22,925 nucleotides of DNA from Tritrichomonas foetus. Its lineage: Eukaryota > Parabasalia > Tritrichomonadida > Tritrichomonadidae. Location of the stretch: assembly GCA_001839685.1 (NCBI GenBank), contig MLAK01001169.1, positions 6,257-29,181 of the forward strand, read 5' to 3'. Position numbers and translations under genes: made by a program. Positions 1 to 8,821 of this stretch are shown here, in pieces; position 1 is the stretch's first letter; the number at the start of each line of letters is the position of its first letter. A model generated the notes under the pieces. That model was not told the DNA's origin, did not search any database, and saw only the letters and a program-made list of their open reading frames with translations.

Positions 1-498
1 TTAGATGGCAAAACATTCGTAATCTTCTCATTGATGCCTAAATTTTTTTTATTTATATCAAAATTATTAATATTTTTTTTATACTTCATTTTTGTATTTT
101 GGAAAACATTATAATTTTCGATGGAGGGTCATATGATAATAAAAAGCACGATTTATGATAAGAAATAATCAAGATATTAATGCTATAAAATCACTTTTTA
201 TCTCAATAATTCTCAGAAATTTCTGTGGGGTTTATTTTTTTCTCACAATTTTTTTTTGGATTTGGTTTTCTCTGTATCTTGATTTTTAAATTATAATATT
301 TATATATTATTAATAGGATTACAATTAAATAATTTTTAGATGACAATAATATCAACAATTANNCATTTANATCTCTCAATAGTCTTCTACATCTAGATCT
401 AGTTAGTTTGTATACATCTGCTTTGATTCTATGGATTTGTGTTAACGCGTCTTTGAAAATTCAATGATTGATAATATGAGTGCATCACATTGAAAAGG

Positions 499-608
499 AT
501 TCTGAAGTTTCTTCAAATTACGATGTAAAGGATTTTGAGAAACACATCCTTTAATTTTTTGAGAGGCTTTTTAGAAAATTAAAAAACGTTTTGAAGAAAC
601 TTCAGAAT
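499..608. repeat. 19-bp perfect inverted repeat with nested stem
   Basis: The left arm (499-517) reads attctgaagtttcttcaaa and the right arm (590-608) is its exact reverse complement, with a 72-base spacer. Inside the spacer a second stem pairs taaaggat (526-533) with atccttta (546-553). A folded strand would give a long hairpin with an internal branch. No target-site duplication is obvious at the edges, so it is not clearly a MITE. Confidence 0.75.
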
Positions 609-661
609 TGCTTTGGTTCGCTTTATGAAGCGTGAGAATAAATTGTTTGGGCTATTTCGAA

Positions 662-838
662 GACAAAAAACAATCAGCAAAATGTCATCATAAAAAACTT
701 CGAATTCTTCTTGCTCAATATGATGGTCTTATGGAAAACGGTTTCAAACAAAATATTCACGAATGAATGGTTAATATAATTAAATTGAAATATCATGGAC
801 GTGTATACTTTTTGATAGTAATAACGGAATTGACATAT
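662..838 (+). pseudogene. Possible decayed coding fragment
   Basis: Reading on the + strand in the frame of base 662 gives a protein-like run (…KLRILLAQYDGLMENGFKQN, then INIHE-like residues) interrupted by an in-frame TGA at 764-766. It continues with MVNIIKLKYHGRVY and meets another TGA at 839-841. In another frame the preceding 480-551 also reads like protein. The regular mixture of charged and hydrophobic residues is unusual for neighbouring intergenic DNA and suggests a relic with stops and frameshifts, perhaps of a repetitive or mobile gene. I do not recognise the family, and the call is tentative. The opposite-strand 71-codon frame (674-889) is probably a shadow. Confidence 0.3.
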
Positions 839-1306
839 TGATCTCAAGTTAGGTATTCTTTTCAGTATTTCCAGGATAAATGTGTTCATTTATATTTAAT
901 AATTATTCTTAGATTTATGTTCTCCAAAAATTAATCAAAACTCTCTTTAAAATCATGATATTTCAATTTTAAAATAATGACAAATAAAAAACACGTATAT
1001 CTTCACAAATACAATGATAATATCATTTTTAATTTGATTAAAATATTAGCATATATATGTATACATTGAATACCTATAATAATATAAAAATATTTGGCAC
1101 AGTCAAAAATATCTTCGTTTTTACACAAACATCAAATCCTCTGAAAAAATAATTATTTAATTTTGATTGATTTTGAATATAACGAGCACTCCAGATCACT
1201 CTCAGTAATCTCAGCACTTATTTCAGATGCACATGCTTCACGTTTTTACGATATTTTCTATTATTTAATTAAGATATTTACGAATATCTAAATTTTTGCG
1301 CATGCT

Positions 1307-4300
1307 TTGTATCCATCTTATTTGAAATTTTGGGACAATGTCAAATACTCAAACGTCACATATTTATTTGGCTTTTTCGCTCGATTCATTCCAGCAAAAT
1401 ATTCAGATCAATCAGTTCACGTTGCGGTCTATTCAATTCTCTTTGTACTGGTTTTACTTTCAATTATTATTTTATGGTGTTTTATGTCCTATCCAAATCT
1501 TCTATTTCGTAAAACTCATCCATCTATTGTATTTTTTGTCATTCCAGTTGGCATTATTAAACTTTTTGTTATTCCATCAATTGCGTTATTTTGTGCTGAA
1601 TGTGTCATTTATTATGGAAATCCTACAACTATGGAATTTGTTTTATCAGTTCTCAATATCATTATCAGTATTTTATATTCTTATCTTTTTGAATTAATCA
1701 ATAATGTTGTCCCATCTTTTTCCTTTGCTGGAAACTTGACTTGGAATACTCGAGATTTTATAATTCAACAGTTTTATTATTTCATTATTGCTTTACCTGC
1801 TGAATTCATGAATGTTCTTGGAATTAAATGTATTCGAATAATATTTTTCAGTGTTTTGATTGTTGTTCATTTATTTGCGATCAATTATTATATATTTTTC
1901 GATAAATCCCTATCTTTTTCATTGAGCTTATTCCACGATTTAGTACATGGAGCACTTTTCATCTCTAATATTTTATTTATTGTGAATGAATTCATTTCTT
2001 TTGGATCATCTTCTTTTCTACAATTTTTTATTGTCATGGTTGCTTCCGCTCTACCTTTAGAATTTATAGTACGAACTTTATTTTTAAATTTCATTCAAAA
2101 AACTGCCAAAAAATTCCTTGACAGTATTCATGAAAAAAATGAAACTGAAAATAACGAAAATCCAGAAACTCTAATTAAATTTAAATCTCCAAATTATGAA
2201 CAATTTGCGAAATATAATGCTAGGTATGCAATGTCTGTTGTTTCTGTTTTATTCCCAAATAAACAATTCGAATGGGATATGTTAAAAACAATTATATCAT
2301 TATATTTTCCAACAAATTTTGAATTCCATTTTTTGAGTGCACGTTTTCAGATTTTAAATCCTTCTAATTTACCTGGTTTGATTCATTCCTACCAAAATAT
2401 GAAAAAATTTCAAGGTTTAAATTTCGTTTATCGTCTTCAAACTGCTCTTGTCCAACAAATTATAATTCAAATTGATGTAAGAAATGAACTTTCAAAAATC
2501 ACAAATAATAAATATACGAAAGGGGTTGTTAATCATTATTTTCTATCCTTGAAAATGTTTTGGACTGAAGTTTTATTAAGCAAAACCGACTATTTAATGA
2601 GTTTAAGTGTAAATGCAAACAATGCTTTTCTTGAACTTATTCAGTATTACACTCAGAATTTAATTGATGTTGATCAAATAAGACAGCTAAACACAATATG
2701 TGGAATAAGCAAATCTCGATTAATTAAAGAGAAAGAAACAACGCTCTTACAAACAATTGCAGAAGATAAAGTTTATAATACTTCTGCAATTTATGACTTA
2801 ATCCGAGAAACTGAAAAACAAATTCCAAATATTTCGCGTGAAATTCTTGAAAAGAAAAGTAGTATTGCCAATATCTTCTTATGGCAACATTTAGCTTTCT
2901 ATTTATCTTTTTATTTTTCATTTTTGGCTGTATTAGTCTTTGCTGGAATTCTTGTTTATTCGAATCGTTTTGATTCATACTTTCAATTATTCCACACAAC
3001 AACTGAGTTATTAAACTATTATTCAAATACTGATTGTTTAATTCCATATGTAGTTTTAGCTGAGCTTGGTCTAGTAAATATTACATCAATTTCTCGATAT
3101 ATATTAAATAATGATTTATATCAAACTAAATTAATGAATCCTAGAGATGACATGAAATATTGTGCCGAACGATCATATTTTGTTTTAGATAATTTAAAAA
3201 GTGTATTAAAATTAATATCAAATAAAACATTATTTTCTAGCAAAAATTTCATTGGCTCAGTCTTAGGCATAAATGGACAAGTTCTTCGAACAGAAATGTC
3301 ATTTATTTCGTTCATGGAGCTTTCTGAAGTTCAAAAATATAATTTAATGAATAATTCTTTATCTGAATATGAAAAAATGTTACAAGGAAATGATGTATTG
3401 GTTTCATACCAAAGCAATTCTCAGTTAATTCACTATATTGTTGATACATTACTAAATATTACTGAATGGGCTCCAATTTTTCTTGAAAATGAAGCTTTAT
3501 CTGTAATTAATATTACAATGAATTGTTTATCTATTGTTGCTATATTTTTCTTTGTACTTACTGTAATTAGCTCGATTCTATTAATTCGATGTTATAATCG
3601 TTTCTTTAATTTACTTATTTCTATACCAAAAATTAATATTTCTTCATTAATTTCGAAACTAGGTATTTCTTTGCCTCATTCAAATCAATATGATTTTAAA
3701 ATTCGTTATGATTTAACAATGCTTTCTTATGAATCACCTCTATCTTCATATAAATCTACAAATGAGGCATTAATTTACTTAATTTTGTTTAATTTCTTAA
3801 TTTTATTTCTTACTATTATTTGCTTATTACCAATGAAAGAAAATTACCTCAAAGATATTCGGAAGTGTTTTTATAGTTTAAAAGAAATGAAATTGAAAGC
3901 TTCACTTGTTCCAAAATTATATTCTATTTTAAATTCATTATGCTTAACTGTGTATTTAAAGAAAGTTGGTCAGACAAATAGTTCAAATTATGAATATTTC
4001 TTAAACATTTTAAAAAAAGAAACAGATATGTCTTATTCTGAACTCACCCCATATATTACACAATTGGATAAAATTCCGATAGCACTTGGAAACTATTTCC
4101 AAAACAAAAAGACAGACGGTTATTCAATTCAGAATTCTTTCCAATTAATGATTATTAAATTATATTGCTATTATCAAACAGAATTATTAAATATTACTGT
4201 TAATGAAGAAGAAATAATTGGAAATGTTTTAAGGTTTATTTCAAATGTTATTCCTGAGTTATCACAAGTTACATTCAGAGAAATGAAAGATATGATATCT

Positions 4301-5491
4301 GTTAATTCAAAAAGCGAAATATTTCGAGTTTATACATTTTTGTTGTGTCAATTTGCTGTTTTCTGTCTTGTTGATGCTTTTCTTTGTCCTTTAAAGAATA
4401 GTAAAGACTTTGTTACATCGTTATTAAGTTCAGTTCCAGTGAATATTACTTCATTAACAGAACCTGATTATGAAGACACACTTGCAAAAACAAAAGGCTT
4501 CTTAAATAGTGGAGACATTTTCCCTAAAGTTAAAAAATACATCTTTTTGGTTGATTTTGATGGTATTATCTTCAAAATTACTGAAGATGCAATGATTTTC
4601 TTTTCGATTGAACAAAATGAACTTACAATTGATGAACTTGTTGATCGTATAGAAAAATATCCACAAGATCACACTTTCCCACCACCTGATGGCCAACCTG
4701 TCTTTATTGATTGTCGAGTTCCCTCCAAAAATAGCGAAATTGGCCAAGATGTTTTCTTATCAATGAACTTTATCGATACTCAGATTGATGGTGCTTCATA
4801 TGCTGTTGTTTTAGATGATATTTCAACAGTCCAAACCCAAATCACATTATTAAACGAAGAAGCGAATCGTGTAAGAGTTTTAATGGCACAACTTGTACCT
4901 TGGGAAATTGCAACAACTATATTGACTAGTGATGGATTAGATCTACAAGTGTTACCTAAAATTGCTGTTTGTTCATTCTTCATTGAAGCAAATTTCGAAG
5001 AAAATAAGAAAATTCACGAAATTTTAAAGTCAATGTTAGCTGAATATAAAGGTTTAACTTACATGGGGAGATCAATTACACTATTTAGAATTGTTTCTTC
5101 TTTATTTGATCAGAAAATAAAAATTCCTTATTCAACAGACCTTTTGGTTAGGTTCTCGCTTGAATTCGTGGAATATATAAAAAATTTGGCTACTGAAACA
5201 GGAAGCAAACTTCAAGTGAGATGCGCCATAAATATTGATGGCCCATTTTTCTCAAGTATTATTTCAGATACACCACCTTTCTTTAATATTTGCGGACAGG
5301 AGAAAGATATAAGTCTCATAATTTGTATGAATTGTATGCCAAATCAAGTGAATATAAGCAGAAAAGTTTATGAAGCAGTTTTTGATTTGGGTTATCAGAT
5401 TCTATTTGAAAATGAAATTTATTCTGAAGGAGGAGAAATTATTCAGGCTTATAGTATACATCCTTTATATTCTGATCCAAATAGTATCTAA
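1307..5491 (+). CDS. Multi-pass membrane protein with PAS-like and degenerate adenylyl/guanylyl cyclase-like domain
   Basis: The 1,394-codon frame resembles the large trichomonad membrane cyclase-like family. Hydrophobic segments lie near residues 36-60, 72-95, 105-130, 155-195 and 205-255. Single spans follow near 521-551, 735-762, 820-842 and 1006-1031, with large soluble loops between. A PAS-like fold (about 1072-1175) and a short helical linker lead into a class III cyclase-like domain (about 1190-1385). That domain keeps the framework (RCAINIDGP near 1305, FFNICG near 1325). Both expected metal Asp positions are replaced: the first aligns to AVCSFFIE near 1220, and the usual Gly-Asp is Gly1254-Arg1255. 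The usual purine-contacting Asp is Asn1327. I infer a non-catalytic sensor or scaffold. The listed start is a TTG. The frame opens after TAA at 1289-1291, and the first in-frame ATG is codon 60 (base 1484), which would remove the first hydrophobic segment. The true 5' end is therefore unresolved, or the gene is damaged there. Confidence 0.75.
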   Translation: MYPSYLKFWDNVKYSNVTYLFGFFARFIPAKYSDQSVHVAVYSILFVLVLLSIIILWCFMSYPNLLFRKTHPSIVFFVIPVGIIKLFVIPSIALFCAECVIYYGNPTTMEFVLSVLNIIISILYSYLFELINNVVPSFSFAGNLTWNTRDFIIQQFYYFIIALPAEFMNVLGIKCIRIIFFSVLIVVHLFAINYYIFFDKSLSFSLSLFHDLVHGALFISNILFIVNEFISFGSSSFLQFFIVMVASALPLEFIVRTLFLNFIQKTAKKFLDSIHEKNETENNENPETLIKFKSPNYEQFAKYNARYAMSVVSVLFPNKQFEWDMLKTIISLYFPTNFEFHFLSARFQILNPSNLPGLIHSYQNMKKFQGLNFVYRLQTALVQQIIIQIDVRNELSKITNNKYTKGVVNHYFLSLKMFWTEVLLSKTDYLMSLSVNANNAFLELIQYYTQNLIDVDQIRQLNTICGISKSRLIKEKETTLLQTIAEDKVYNTSAIYDLIRETEKQIPNISREILEKKSSIANIFLWQHLAFYLSFYFSFLAVLVFAGILVYSNRFDSYFQLFHTTTELLNYYSNTDCLIPYVVLAELGLVNITSISRYILNNDLYQTKLMNPRDDMKYCAERSYFVLDNLKSVLKLISNKTLFSSKNFIGSVLGINGQVLRTEMSFISFMELSEVQKYNLMNNSLSEYEKMLQGNDVLVSYQSNSQLIHYIVDTLLNITEWAPIFLENEALSVINITMNCLSIVAIFFFVLTVISSILLIRCYNRFFNLLISIPKINISSLISKLGISLPHSNQYDFKIRYDLTMLSYESPLSSYKSTNEALIYLILFNFLILFLTIICLLPMKENYLKDIRKCFYSLKEMKLKASLVPKLYSILNSLCLTVYLKKVGQTNSSNYEYFLNILKKETDMSYSELTPYITQLDKIPIALGNYFQNKKTDGYSIQNSFQLMIIKLYCYYQTELLNITVNEEEIIGNVLRFISNVIPELSQVTFREMKDMISVNSKSEIFRVYTFLLCQFAVFCLVDAFLCPLKNSKDFVTSLLSSVPVNITSLTEPDYEDTLAKTKGFLNSGDIFPKVKKYIFLVDFDGIIFKITEDAMIFFSIEQNELTIDELVDRIEKYPQDHTFPPPDGQPVFIDCRVPSKNSEIGQDVFLSMNFIDTQIDGASYAVVLDDISTVQTQITLLNEEANRVRVLMAQLVPWEIATTILTSDGLDLQVLPKIAVCSFFIEANFEENKKIHEILKSMLAEYKGLTYMGRSITLFRIVSSLFDQKIKIPYSTDLLVRFSLEFVEYIKNLATETGSKLQVRCAINIDGPFFSSIISDTPPFFNICGQEKDISLIICMNCMPNQVNISRKVYEAVFDLGYQILFENEIYSEGGEIIQAYSIHPLYSDPNSI

Positions 5492-5608
5492 CTTTTAATT
5501 CATGTTTGTAATATTTTTAGTTAAAATAAAAATAGAGCGTATTGATATCATAGTTATCTAATTTTTTAGTTAACCATTTTGAGGAATGAATAAAAACCGA
5601 AAATTTTG

Positions 5609-6706
5609 ATGGTAAATAAACTATTTAAAAAGCTAATATTAAAAATGATTCTAAATTCAACATTTTTAGCATTAACACTCAAATCTTCTCTTTCGAACTC
5701 GCCTCTCTTCAGTCTCTCTTATTCATCCAGTGCTTTTTTTCTTCAAAAATCCACGTTCTCCAAAATATTGCATCCAATTGTGATTAATTATCGACCGTCA
5801 ACTATTTACTTCACACAAATCATCGCCTCTCGTGTTTTTTCAAACTTAGTTACATGTCGCCCGCTTAATTTAGATCCAGATGGATCCACCAGTACCGGTT
5901 GCATATTAACAAATAAGACCACTTTTTCATTTTGGGATGGCGAAGCATACATTTTGTTAAACGCTAATATAACTCTTAATGAATGCGCCTTCCTTTCCTG
6001 CACAACTCGATTACCTGCGATCCCAATATTCGATATCCAAAATTCTTTTGTTTCAATGCTCTCAGTTATCGCGTCGGAATGCCTTTACACTTTTGGACAG
6101 ATTGCGTCACCAATCAATCAATCCACAGTTCAATTGTCTATTTTTGAAAGTTGTTATAATCCATTTACAATCACCGACGGGGATTTCAATTTTATATCAA
6201 CAACATTCACAAACAATAAACAAGGAACATATAACGTCTTTCTGGAAACCTGCACGACAATAATTTTCACAAATTGCACTTTTGATGTATCAACTGTGAA
6301 AGCGATTTATGCATCACAAACACCTGACATTCGGATTACTGATTGTGATTTTATAGGAAGCTCATCAATTGTGCTAAAAGACAGAAGCTATGCAATGATT
6401 GTTCATTCTTGTTTTGAATTAAATTTATCAGATGCCATTTCACTTTCAAGCGATAGCGCACAAACTGACGTGGTGTTTAACCAGAAATGCCCTATTATTG
6501 AATCGTTGGAAACACCAACGTCAGGAAAAGATAAATATGCTATTGCAACAATTGTTGTCTTTTCTTGCTGTTTTGCTGTTCTGTTTATCGGACTTGTTGT
6601 TCTCGTTTTCTGTAAAGTTGGAAGTACTGAAGCTCCACAGTATGGCCAGTTGCACGAGGCGTCCCAGGGCGATGATGAAATATCAAGTGCAGAATTAACT
6701 GATTAA
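5609..6706 (+). CDS. Predicted beta-helix surface protein with signal peptide and one C-terminal membrane span
   Basis: The 365-residue product begins with a basic then hydrophobic leader (KKLILKMILNSTFLALTL), consistent with a signal peptide. ATG at 5645 is an equally plausible start that leaves a shorter leader. The body is rich in Ser, Thr, Asn, Cys and Phe, with irregular repeats of the type IxFTNCTF and IRITDCDFIGSS, as in right-handed parallel beta-helix ectodomains. Potential N-glycosylation sites are frequent. A 25-residue hydrophobic span (IVVFSCCFAVLFIGLVVLVF, about 25-50 residues before the end) precedes a short acidic cytoplasmic tail containing YGQL, which fits a YxxPhi sorting signal. 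The role is probably at the cell surface, perhaps in adhesion or as a coat component; this is inferred from architecture only. The protein is short for this kind of family. No Inr-like box is seen close to either start. Confidence 0.7.
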   Translation: MVNKLFKKLILKMILNSTFLALTLKSSLSNSPLFSLSYSSSAFFLQKSTFSKILHPIVINYRPSTIYFTQIIASRVFSNLVTCRPLNLDPDGSTSTGCILTNKTTFSFWDGEAYILLNANITLNECAFLSCTTRLPAIPIFDIQNSFVSMLSVIASECLYTFGQIASPINQSTVQLSIFESCYNPFTITDGDFNFISTTFTNNKQGTYNVFLETCTTIIFTNCTFDVSTVKAIYASQTPDIRITDCDFIGSSSIVLKDRSYAMIVHSCFELNLSDAISLSSDSAQTDVVFNQKCPIIESLETPTSGKDKYAIATIVVFSCCFAVLFIGLVVLVFCKVGSTEAPQYGQLHEASQGDDEISSAELTD

Positions 6707-6832
6707 GAAATTTGATGCAGACTTTGCATTGCAAAGCGGCTTTTTTGTATTTATAATAAATAGATTATCATAATTCTATTCTGATTTTTTCGTTATATAT
6801 TTGTTACTATTTATATTGTTGCACTTGTCATG

Positions 6833-6898
6833 TTTCTTTCTCATTCAACTTATTTCTTTCTCATTCGACTTATTTCTTTCTTATTCAACTAGTTTCTC
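6833..6898. repeat. 20-bp tandem repeat, about 3.3 copies
   Basis: The unit tttctttctcattcaactta occurs at 6833-6852, 6853-6872 and 6873-6892 with single-base changes (aac to gac in copy 2, ctc to ctt and final tta to tag in copy 3), followed by a partial copy. It is pyrimidine-rich on the + strand and lies in the gap between the 3' ends of the convergent beta-helix gene and the ankyrin pseudogene. Confidence 0.85.
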
Positions 6899-6960
6899 AA
6901 ATCTCTTTAGATTTTATTAGATATACATTAATCATAAATGGAAAGTCTAAAAACAAATAT

Positions 6961-7926
6961 TTACTTTTCAGGGTTATATTCATCTAAAATTATATTGTAC
7001 ACATCAGTTAATGATGCTTGAGACCAAAAAGGTGTACTATGGTATCTTTGTAATATATTTAGTGCCTCTCTTCTTGTGTTGGGGTTTCTCATTAAAATCA
7101 AAGTTATTTCAAACTCCGCATCGTCAAAAAGAGTTCTGTATGGATGAAATGTAGAACAATATGAAGGTGGTTCTGTATATGTTACTATTGTTGCTAGATA
7201 TGGTGAATTGTCTATTTTAACATAAGGATTTTGAAGTATTAATTTGACAATATCATATTTACCTTTCTCAATTGCCAGTTTTAATGGTGAAGTTGTTAAT
7301 GTAACGGTGTCTAACAATTTATCAGGATTATTCATTTTTATATATTCTTTCATATATTTATTAGGATCATATCTTACGTTATATCTTGATAAAATAAATT
7401 TAACTTTTTCGATATTATTTTCTATTATAGCGAGAAGATATTCATTCTTGAGAAATAAGTTCATTTGAATTAATGGGACATCTGGTAAATTTAATTTTGG
7501 TTTTGATTCTAGTCCAAAGTGAGGAAAGCCAGATTTTGCAGCAATTTCATTTCCTGCCTTACCATCATATCCACAATTTTCATCCAATGAGTTTCCTCCA
7601 ACTTTATCTATACATTTTTCAGCTAGTGATTGAATTCCGTGAGTGCATGCTTCAAGAAAGAATAAATATTTATCAAGAGATTCTGATCTTATTGCTTCAA
7701 GACCTTCATAATATCAATCATCTAAGCATAATCCAAGAATTTGTTCAGGATTTATGGAGAAATTTTCAAGGATAAAATTACAAAGTAAAGCGTGACGAAA
7801 CTGAATAGCATAAATAATCAGGTGTGGTTTTAATTGAACATTTTTTGGTATCAGTAATCGAACAATTTCAATATTTCCACCCATAATTGCCCAATGTTGG
7901 CGATAATAAAAGAGCCTTATTATCAT
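6961..7926 (-). pseudogene. Ankyrin-repeat (DUF3447-type) gene remnant with in-frame TGA
   Basis: One reading frame spans the feature but is cut by a TGA at 7714-7716. The upstream part contains AIMGGNIEIVRLLIPKN followed by HLIIYAIQFRHALLCNFILEN, the helix-turn-helix spacing of DUF3447/ankyrin repeats. After the stop the same frame continues without a shift (YYEGLEAIRSESLDKYLFFL…) into TSPLKLAIEKGKYDIVKLIL, a clear ankyrin unit, and ends in a Leu/Tyr-rich tail. Trichomonad members of this family are usually several hundred residues long and start with a longer N-terminal domain, which is missing here: the first usable ATG (7924-7926) lies at the beginning of the repeat. It is most likely a 5'-truncated pseudogene, though one sequencing error could account for the TGA. 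There is no initiator-like box at the apparent start. The ankyrin call is firm; functionality is doubtful. Confidence 0.7.
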
Positions 7927-7952
7927 GATTTCTAAATGATTAAGATTAATAA

Positions 7953-8144
7953 ATGAATCAGATTGATGAAGATTGCGAATATGATAAAACTCTGATGAAA
8001 ATCAGATTTGATGAAGTTGACAATGAAGGAATGATCATAATTAGAGGAAAAAATGGAAAAAAAGAAGCATTTAAAGATTTCAATTTTAATAGAAAAGATA
8101 TGTATTTTCTTTTAAGAAAAATATTACAATTTAAACTTAAATAA
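7953..8144 (+). CDS. Hypothetical 63-residue protein (doubtful)
   Basis: A short ATG-initiated frame encodes a highly charged peptide (about 40% Asp, Glu, Lys and Arg) starting MNQIDEDCEYDKTLMKIRFD and ending FLLRKILQFKLK. It has no signal peptide or membrane span. It starts 26 bases from the divergent ankyrin remnant and ends 14 bases before the stop of the convergent R-SNARE gene. The composition looks protein-like rather than random AT translation, so it could be a small gene or the tail of a lost one. No family is recognised and no Inr-like box is visible upstream. Confidence 0.3.
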   Translation: MNQIDEDCEYDKTLMKIRFDEVDNEGMIIIRGKNGKKEAFKDFNFNRKDMYFLLRKILQFKLK

Positions 8145-8158
8145 GCTTCTTCGTTTTC

Positions 8159-8821
8159 TCACTTGCAGTTCTTGTAACTAAATCCACCGCAGGCGAATGT
8201 GATGATGACGAAAAGGAGAATTGCGACAATTAATCCAATGAAAACGAAGCAGCGATACTTCTGCCAGCACATGGCGCTTTTTACCTTTGAAGCTTCTCGG
8301 TGGAAGGCCTTGGCTGAATCTTTGATTTTATCTGCTTTGACTGACATGATTTCGAGCTGCTCTCCACGCTCGAGAGCGAGGGAAAGGTTTTGTGCTGTTT
8401 GGTCCTGTGCTGCTTGAATGTTTGCTTTAGCGATGGCCATTTTCTTGGATCTCTCTGAATTGAATGTTCCGAAAAGGAGCTCGATTGTTGGTCCGAATAC
8501 TGCATTTTGTGAGAAGGCGGCCATTGTTGAACCGCGGTTTCCGAATTTGGCTCGCCACTTTCTTTTGAGATCATCCAAAAATTGGCCACGAAGTGTTGGA
8601 ATACAATCTTTGGAAGTGATAACAAGGTAAATCATTTTATCAGGCTCGGCTCTAACTTCATAAACAAACTGTCCTTGTTCGCCATATGACTTTTCCGCTC
8701 GAGTGTCGATTGTTTCAAGGAGTTTTTGTGCAATGTTACGTGCATTGGATTGGTTTGGTTGGAAATCGCAGATGATGACTGTGCCATTTGCAACAAGTGC
8801 GTATTTGAAGTAATCGGTCAT
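8159..8821 (-). CDS. VAMP7/Ykt6-like longin R-SNARE
   Basis: The 220-residue product has the three parts of a longin R-SNARE. An N-terminal longin-like domain covers about residues 1-115 (FKYALVANGTVIICDF at the start). A SNARE helix covers about 130-188, with Arg152 in LALERGEQLE at the expected zero-layer position, followed by SAMCWQKYR, which matches the usual juxtamembrane KMWWQ-type segment. A C-terminal anchor runs from about 192 to 212. A short luminal tail with two cysteines (ACGGFSYKNCK) follows; such a long tail is slightly unusual. The expected role is on transport vesicles, pairing with Q-SNAREs for fusion with endosomal or plasma membranes. Length matches VAMP7 (about 220 residues). 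An initiator-like box lies 8 bases upstream of the ATG, which supports this start. GC content is higher than in most neighbours, suggesting good expression. Confidence 0.88.
   Translation of the reverse strand: MTDYFKYALVANGTVIICDFQPNQSNARNIAQKLLETIDTRAEKSYGEQGQFVYEVRAEPDKMIYLVITSKDCIPTLRGQFLDDLKRKWRAKFGNRGSTMAAFSQNAVFGPTIELLFGTFNSERSKKMAIAKANIQAAQDQTAQNLSLALERGEQLEIMSVKADKIKDSAKAFHREASKVKSAMCWQKYRCFVFIGLIVAILLFVIITFACGGFSYKNCK

Larger units (their letters stand above)
1..1306. other. AT-rich region without an intact gene
   Basis: No convincing full-length gene is visible on either strand. The stretch is strongly AT-rich with many stops in all frames and contains ambiguous bases at 362-363 and 370, so local sequence quality is imperfect. 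It includes a 19-bp perfect inverted repeat (499-517 and 590-608) and a possible decayed coding fragment around 662-838, listed separately. The last part, roughly 1200-1306, should hold the 5' end of the following membrane-protein gene, but I find no ATG in its frame and no trichomonad-type intron signals (GTAYGT donor, ACTAACACACAG acceptor). Confidence 0.6.

Noticed and set aside
1888..5000. Several 60-110 codon frames on the minus strand inside the large membrane gene
   Set aside because: They are antisense shadows of a well-supported gene and have no independent support.
6833..6898. CRISPR-like array
   Set aside because: The units are directly adjacent with no spacers, so this is a simple tandem repeat.
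8199..8630. Frames overlapping the R-SNARE gene on both strands
   Set aside because: Shadows produced by its higher GC content; the R-SNARE motifs identify the true frame.
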